Source: Pseudomonadota bacterium (GTDB lineage Bacteria; Pseudomonadota; Gammaproteobacteria; Pseudomonadales; Moraxellaceae). Taken from it: a stretch of 41,899 bases of DNA. The translations under genes were made by a program, and so were the position numbers. The notes under the pieces were generated by a model. That model saw nothing but the letters and a program-made list of their open reading frames with translations. It did not search any database and was not told where the DNA came from. How positions within the stretch are numbered: the stretch's first letter is position 1; the number at the start of each line of letters is the position of its first letter. The DNA is taken from positions 1 through 41,899 of the forward strand of contig JAJZHK010000022.1 in assembly GCA_021804565.1 (NCBI GenBank), read 5' to 3'. Below, one piece after another: positions 37,312 to 41,899 of the stretch.

Positions 37312-39912
37312 TCAGGTTAACTGAGCGACATCGATTTTCGCAGCTTGATCCGTGTACTCATGGAGATGGTCGAAGCTCATATAGCGATAGATGTCGGAAG
37401 ACATCGAATCGATCTTGTTGGCATAGACCTGATATTCATCCACGGTCGGCAGCTTGCCGAGGACAGCCGCCACCGCCGCCAGTTCAGCGGAGGCCAGGTA
37501 GACATTGGCGCCTTGCCCCAGGCGATTGGGGAAGTTACGCGTCGATGTCGACACCACGGTCGCATTCGGTGCCACACGGGCCTGGTTGCCCATGCACAGC
37601 GAGCAGCCGGGCAGCTCGGTGCGCGCACCGGCACGACCGTAGATGTTGTAGTAGCCTTCCTCTTTCAGCTCATGTTCGTCCATGCGTGTCGGCGGGGCTA
37701 TCCACATGCGGGTCGCGAGCGAACCGCCTTCCACCTGCTCGAGCAGTTTGCCGGCAGCACGGAAGTGGCCGATATTGGTCATGCAGGAACCGATGAACAC
37801 CTCATCGACCTTGTCGCCGGCGACATCGCTGAGCAGCCGTGCGTCATCCGGATCGTTCGGGCAGCAGAGGATGGGCTGGGTGATGCTGTTCATGTCGATT
37901 TCGATGATGGCGGCGTACTCGGCATCGGCGTCGGCACGCATCAGCTTGGGCTGGGCCAGCCAGGCTTCCATGGACTCGATGCGGCGATAGATGGTCCGCG
38001 CATCGCCGTAGCCGTTGGCGATCATCCACCGCAACAGGGTGATGTTGGAGTTCAGATAGTCCTTCACACTCTGTTCTGACAAGGTGATGGTGCAGGCTGC
38101 CGCAGAGCGTTCGGCCGAAGCGTCGGAGAGCTCAAAGGCCTGTTCCACGGTCAGGCTTTCCAGACCTTCGATTTCAAGGATACGGCCGTTGAAGACGTTC
38201 TTCTTGCCCTTCTTCTCGACAGTGAGCAGGCCCTGCTTGATGGCCTGGTAGGGGATGGCGTGCACCAGATCACGCAGGGTGATGCCCGGCTGCATCTTGC
38301 CTTTGAAGCGCACCAGTACCGATTCGGGCATGTCCAGCGGCATGACGCCGGTCGCTGCCGCGAAGGCCACCAGACCGGAACCTGCCGGGAAGGAGATGCC
38401 CAGCGGGAAGCGGGTGTGCGAGTCACCACCGGTACCGACCGTGTCAGGCAAGAGCATGCGGTTGAGCCAGCTATGAATGATGCCGTCGCCGGGACGCAGT
38501 GACACGCCGCCGCGATTCATGATGAAGTCGGGCAGGCTGTGGTGCATCTGCACATCGACCGGCTTGGGATAAGCCGCGGTATGGCAGAAAGACTGCATGA
38601 CGAGATCGGCGGAGAAGCCCAGGCAGGCGAGATCTTTGAGCTCGTCACGGGTCATCGGGCCGGTGGTGTCCTGGGAACCGACGGTGGTCATGTGCGGCTC
38701 GCAATAGGCACCGGGGCGTACGCCGGGCAGGCCACAAGCCTTGCCGACCATCTTCTGGGCCAGGGTGTAACCACGCTGGCTCTCGGTCGGCTGCTGTGGC
38801 TTGCGGAACAGGTCGATGGGCGGCAACTCGAGCGCTGCGCGGGCCTTGCTGGTCAGGCTGCGGCCGATGATCAGGTTGATACGGCCACCGGCGCGCACTT
38901 CATCGAGCAGGACCTGGCTCTTGAGGGTGAAGCTGCTGAGCACGTCGCTGCTGCCGTGGCGGGTGATTTTGCCTTCATACGGGTAGATGTCGATGACGTC
39001 GCCGGTGTTCATGCCGCTCACGTCGGCTTCAAAGGGCAAAGCCCCGGCGTCTTCCATGGTGTTGAAGAAGATGGGGGCGATCTTGCCACCGATACAGACC
39101 CCGCCACCGCGCTTGTTGGGGATGTGGGGAATGTCATGGCCGGTATGCCAGAGCACCGAATTGGTCGCTGATTTGCGGCTGGAGCCGGTGCCGACGACAT
39201 CGCCGACATAAGCGACCAGATGGCCTTTGTCCTTGAGCTCTTGCAGCTGCCGCAGCGGGCCGATGCTACCGGGCACATCCGGGGTGATGCCTTCGCGGGC
39301 ATTTTTCAGCATGGCCAGGGCGTGCAGCGGGATGTCCGGGCGACTCCAGGCGTCTTGCGCCGGCGAGAGGTCGTCGGTGTTGGTTTCGCCACTCACCTTG
39401 AAGACGGTGACGGTGATCTTTTCCGGCACCTGGGGCAGACGGGTAAACCACTCCGCCTCAGCCCAGCTCTTGAGCAGGGTCAGCGCATGTTCGTTGCCGG
39501 ACTGGGCTTTTTCCTGAACGTCGTGGAAGGCGTCGAACATCAGCAAGGTGCCCTTCAGTGCTTCGACCGCGGCGGCGGCCAGCTGCGGCTGGTCAAGCAG
39601 CTCGACGAGGGGGGCCACGTTGTAGCCACCGAGCATGGTGCCGAGCAGCTTGACGGCATGTTCGGCATCGATCAGCGGCGAACTGGCTTCACCACGCGTG
39701 ATTGCGGCGAGAAAAGCGGCTTTGACATAAGCGGCAGGATCGACCCCCGCCGGTACACGGTTCTCAAACAGGTCGAGAATGACGGCTTCCTCGCTGGCAG
39801 GAGGATTTTTGAGGAGTTCAACCAGCCCGGCGACCTGGGATTCATTGAGGGCCTGCGGGGGGATACCTTGGGCTGCACGTTCAGCAGCCAGTTTGCGATA
39901 TGCTTCGAGCAC
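37312..39912 (-). CDS. acnB: Bifunctional aconitate hydratase 2 / 2-methylisocitrate dehydratase
   Basis: AcnB isomerises citrate to isocitrate in the TCA cycle, using a [4Fe-4S] cluster; the enzyme also acts in the methylcitrate cycle and can bind RNA when the cluster is lost. Start: GTG at 39912 ([16 protein letters not shown]) with GAGGAAAT six bases upstream gives 866 residues, close to E. coli (865). A frame to 39996 is not conserved. The N-terminal HEAT-like domain comes first, then the swivel domain. Cluster ligands lie in [10 protein letters not shown], with further signatures [10 protein letters not shown] and SCMTNIGHF. It is followed by the hairpin and then pgaB on the same strand. 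A TAAAAT at 40000-39995 might be a -10, but no -35 is convincing. Confidence 0.96.
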   Translation of the reverse strand: MLEAYRKLAAERAAQGIPPQALNESQVAGLVELLKNPPASEEAVILDLFENRVPAGVDPAAYVKAAFLAAITRGEASSPLIDAEHAVKLLGTMLGGYNVAPLVELLDQPQLAAAAVEALKGTLLMFDAFHDVQEKAQSGNEHALTLLKSWAEAEWFTRLPQVPEKITVTVFKVSGETNTDDLSPAQDAWSRPDIPLHALAMLKNAREGITPDVPGSIGPLRQLQELKDKGHLVAYVGDVVGTGSSRKSATNSVLWHTGHDIPHIPNKRGGGVCIGGKIAPIFFNTMEDAGALPFEADVSGMNTGDVIDIYPYEGKITRHGSSDVLSSFTLKSQVLLDEVRAGGRINLIIGRSLTSKARAALELPPIDLFRKPQQPTESQRGYTLAQKMVGKACGLPGVRPGAYCEPHMTTVGSQDTTGPMTRDELKDLACLGFSADLVMQSFCHTAAYPKPVDVQMHHSLPDFIMNRGGVSLRPGDGIIHSWLNRMLLPDTVGTGGDSHTRFPLGISFPAGSGLVAFAAATGVMPLDMPESVLVRFKGKMQPGITLRDLVHAIPYQAIKQGLLTVEKKGKKNVFNGRILEIEGLESLTVEQAFELSDASAERSAAACTITLSEQSVKDYLNSNITLLRWMIANGYGDARTIYRRIESMEAWLAQPKLMRADADAEYAAIIEIDMNSITQPILCCPNDPDDARLLSDVAGDKVDEVFIGSCMTNIGHFRAAGKLLEQVEGGSLATRMWIAPPTRMDEHELKEEGYYNIYGRAGARTELPGCSLCMGNQARVAPNATVVSTSTRNFPNRLGQGANVYLASAELAAVAAVLGKLPTVDEYQVYANKIDSMSSDIYRYMSFDHLHEYTDQAAKIDVAQLT

Positions 39913-40042
39913 AGTGATTTCCTCGATATTGACGGCTGCGCCACCATCGACTCGTGATCGAGGGTGTGCCGTGGGTTGATGAGATCGGCGGTACATTTTA
40001 TTCCAATCTCGCCGAAGGCGAAAGCATAGGCCGACGGCGGCG

Positions 40043-41125
40043 TCATCGACGTGACATGTGTTGGCGTATCACCTCATTGAAATGGTCGATCATGTGCGGA
40101 TCGAACTGGCTGCTGCGATGGGCGTTGATCTCGGCGATGGCACTGAACAGGGACTTGCGCGAGTTGCGGTCGGCACGTTCACTGGTGAGCGAGCTGTAGG
40201 TGTCGATCAGCGCCAAAATGCGTGAACCGACAGGAATCTGCTCGCCGACCAGTTTTTGCGGATAGCCCTTGCCATCATAGCGTTCGTGGTGGTGCAGGAC
40301 GATGCGAGCCGCCTCCTCCCAGCCCATGCGACGGAGCAGCTGATAGCCTATTTCGATATGGCCTTGCATCATACGCTGCTCGTCACGATTCAGTTCGCCC
40401 TCCTTGTTGAAGATGCCGTGCGGCACGAAGGCCATCCCCAGGTCATGCAGGCTGACCGCGGCCATCAGCTGGTCTTCCTGGCAGGGGCTGCCCAGCGCCA
40501 GGTTGAGTTCGTGGGCCAGCTCCAGCGTCTGCTCCAGGCGGCCGCGGCGATGTATGCTGAGTCCATCGAGTTTCTGGCCCAGGGATAGCATCAGGTCAAG
40601 GTCGCCCGGCACCTCCGGCAGGACCGCCGCACTGGGCCTGATGGTCCGGCTCGCCGGACTGTCGATGAGGGCGAAGCGCTGCTCCGGCTCGAGATGTTCG
40701 GCCTGGCAGGCCTGCTCCACCCAGGATTTGAGGGCTTGCAAGGCGGCGCTGTCGAGCTCTCTCTGGCGTACCAGCTGGCGGATCTGTTCGTGGACGTCCT
40801 GCACCCCCGCGTTGAGAAAATGGCCGATCTGTGGGTGATAGCGCAGGCGGCCATCGCGTATGCCCTCGACGAACTCTTCCAGCCGATGCAGGACCTCGAC
40901 GAAAACGTCGAGAAAGACCATGCGACAGTTGCCTTTGAAGGAGTGCAGGTCACGAAACAGACGATGGATCAGTTCACTATCGGCGCCTTGTTGCAACAGC
41001 TCAAGGCTCTGCGCGATGTCGGCGCAGGCGTCTTCGCAGGAGGCGAGGAACTCCTGGATCAGCTCGTCACCGAGCTCAAAAAAAGGGGTGCAGCTGTCAG
41101 TCGTCATGGTTGGGGGCATCCACAT
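40043..41125 (-). CDS. Hpt domain fused to HD-GYP phosphodiesterase domain
   Basis: The start at 41125 ([11 protein letters not shown]) with GGAGGAGG upstream gives 360 residues; other ATGs at 41119 and 41107 are possible. Residues about 15-120 form a CheA-type histidine phosphotransfer domain with phospho-acceptor His61 in DLHSFKGN. Residues about 190-350 form an HD-GYP domain, with VSLHDLG (His227, Asp228), [12 protein letters not shown] (GYP at 287-289) and [12 protein letters not shown]. The usual lysine of HDxGK is methionine, and the second Asp of D-x-x-DA is serine; the other ligands are present. HD-GYP enzymes degrade c-di-GMP. Fusion to an Hpt domain suggests phosphorelay control; no kinase is in view. 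Confidence 0.85.
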   Translation of the reverse strand: MWMPPTMTTDSCTPFFELGDELIQEFLASCEDACADIAQSLELLQQGADSELIHRLFRDLHSFKGNCRMVFLDVFVEVLHRLEEFVEGIRDGRLRYHPQIGHFLNAGVQDVHEQIRQLVRQRELDSAALQALKSWVEQACQAEHLEPEQRFALIDSPASRTIRPSAAVLPEVPGDLDLMLSLGQKLDGLSIHRRGRLEQTLELAHELNLALGSPCQEDQLMAAVSLHDLGMAFVPHGIFNKEGELNRDEQRMMQGHIEIGYQLLRRMGWEEAARIVLHHHERYDGKGYPQKLVGEQIPVGSRILALIDTYSSLTSERADRNSRKSLFSAIAEINAHRSSQFDPHMIDHFNEVIRQHMSRR

Positions 41126-41216
41126 CGAGAAATCCTCCTCCCAGTTTAGATGCTTGGCTTGCGCTTGCTGAAGCGGCACCCCAGAATGGCAAGGATTTCA
41201 GCCAGTGTAAACGCTC

Positions 41217-41899
41217 ATGCGCCCGGATCTGTCATGGTATGTCGATCATCTTCTGCAGGATGGCCGGATCAGCGCTGGTGATGCCCAGGCCCTGCGCTCT
41301 TTGGCAGGTGGCGCCGAGACGGGTGTTCAGCTGCATCCGCTGGAAAAGATTGCGCGTTGCCAACTGCACGAGCCTGCCGGTCCGCTCCTGGACCTGGAGC
41401 GTCTGTGCCTGTGGCTGGCCCAGCGCAGCGGCCTCGATTTTGTTCAGATCGACCCGATCAGGATACAAGCGGCGCGTGTCGCCGCGGTGATGTCGCAGCG
41501 TTTTGCGGAAAGTCATGAGATTCTTGCCCTGGCGATCGACGATCAGCAGGTCCTCATCGGCTGTGCGCAGCCGCTGCATACCCGCTGGATGCCTGATCTG
41601 CAGCGCACCCTGGGAGAACGTCGCCTGCAGCGCGTGCTTGTGCAGCCGGACCAGTTGCGCCGTTATACGCGTGAGTTTTATCAGTTGGCACGGTCGATAG
41701 ACCGTGCCGGCACGCAGCTGGGGCCGCGTAACAGCGGCCTGGGCGTCGAGGTGGATCTCGGCCAATTGGGCAATCCCGATGCCAACGACCAGCACATCGT
41801 CGCCATCGTCGACTGGCTTTTTCAGTATGCTTTTGAGCAGGGTGCCAGCGACATTCATATCGAACCCCGCCGTGAGATAGGGCGCCTGCGCTTTCGCAT
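41217..41899 (+). CDS. GspE/PulE/PilB-type secretion ATPase, 3' end outside window
   Basis: The ATG at 41217 (in-frame stop at 41208) opens a frame that continues past the right edge: 227 codons are visible. The first 160 residues are an MshEN-like N-terminal region (FVQIDPIRIQAARVAA...). Near the end the sequence IVDWLFQYAFEQGASDIHIEP is the entry of the ATPase core of type II secretion/type IV pilus motors. The Walker motifs are beyond the window. It is divergent from the Hpt/HD-GYP gene with a 91-base gap. Whether it belongs to a secretion or pilus cluster depends on what lies to the right. Confidence 0.85.
   Translation, partial: MRPDLSWYVDHLLQDGRISAGDAQALRSLAGGAETGVQLHPLEKIARCQLHEPAGPLLDLERLCLWLAQRSGLDFVQIDPIRIQAARVAAVMSQRFAESHEILALAIDDQQVLIGCAQPLHTRWMPDLQRTLGERRLQRVLVQPDQLRRYTREFYQLARSIDRAGTQLGPRNSGLGVEVDLGQLGNPDANDQHIVAIVDWLFQYAFEQGASDIHIEPRREIGRLRFR

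Overview
The window (about 41.9 kb, GC-rich, densely packed, mostly minus-strand genes) looks like chromosomal DNA of a gammaproteobacterium of the Pseudomonadales/Oceanospirillales type. From memory of Pseudomonas gene order, two conserved chromosomal blocks are recognisable. One is ppk1-hemB-ykgJ-type-ABC-F-TIGR02444-algP-FKBP. The other is priA-argS-SPOR-hslV-hslU-DUF971-...-ubiE-ubiJ-ubiB-hisI-hisE-tatA-tatB-tatC. The genus cannot be told from the sequence alone. I see no tRNA, rRNA, insertion sequence, prophage or CRISPR array, and no broken genes apart from the two cut by the window edges.

Layout, left to right. (1) 1-1467: the 3' part of an Aer-like PAS/HAMP chemoreceptor, ending in a terminator that runs into the end of the convergent ettA gene. 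(2) 1485-8499, minus: ettA, then the cluster yheS-type ABC-F, ykgJ-type cysteine cluster protein, hemB and ppk1. (3) 8550-10834: a TIGR02444 gene, the convergent histone-like algP, a 314-base gap, and an FKBP-type periplasmic prolyl isomerase. (4) 17094 down to 10857, minus: one long apparent operon ubiE-ubiJ-ubiB-hisI-hisE-tatA-tatB-tatC-glycosyltransferase. (5) 20147 down to 17175, minus: hslV-hslU-DUF971-FFLEELY-like gene behind a clear heat-shock (sigma-32) promoter. (6) 24937 down to 20218, minus: priA, and argS with a SPOR-domain gene. (7) 25070-27090, plus: a methyltransferase and a membrane serine/threonine kinase. (8) 27087-30354: divergent metR/metE with a MetR box. (9) 30342-33544: an AraC-type regulator with DUF1993, divergent from a Baeyer-Villiger-type flavin monooxygenase. 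(10) 37235 down to 33545, minus: pgaB-pgaC-pgaD without pgaA. (11) 37312-39912: acnB. (12) 40043-41125: an Hpt/HD-GYP fusion. (13) 41217 to the right edge, plus: the start of a GspE/PilB-type ATPase.

Most of the content is core metabolism and housekeeping: ubiquinone, heme, histidine and methionine synthesis, translation factors, Tat export, proteolysis and replication restart. The accessory and regulatory content lies at the two ends and in the 25-42 kb part. It covers chemotaxis, a kinase/methyltransferase pair, a regulated monooxygenase, an incomplete poly-N-acetylglucosamine locus, and a possible phosphorelay-linked c-di-GMP phosphodiesterase. I did not find a clearly new multi-gene system. 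The points most worth a second look are the Aer-like receptor with altered FAD-pocket residues, the Hpt/HD-GYP fusion with a non-canonical active-site motif, the pga locus lacking its porin, and the single FFLEELY-like gene sitting where Pseudomonas carries its pha (polyhydroxyalkanoate) cluster.
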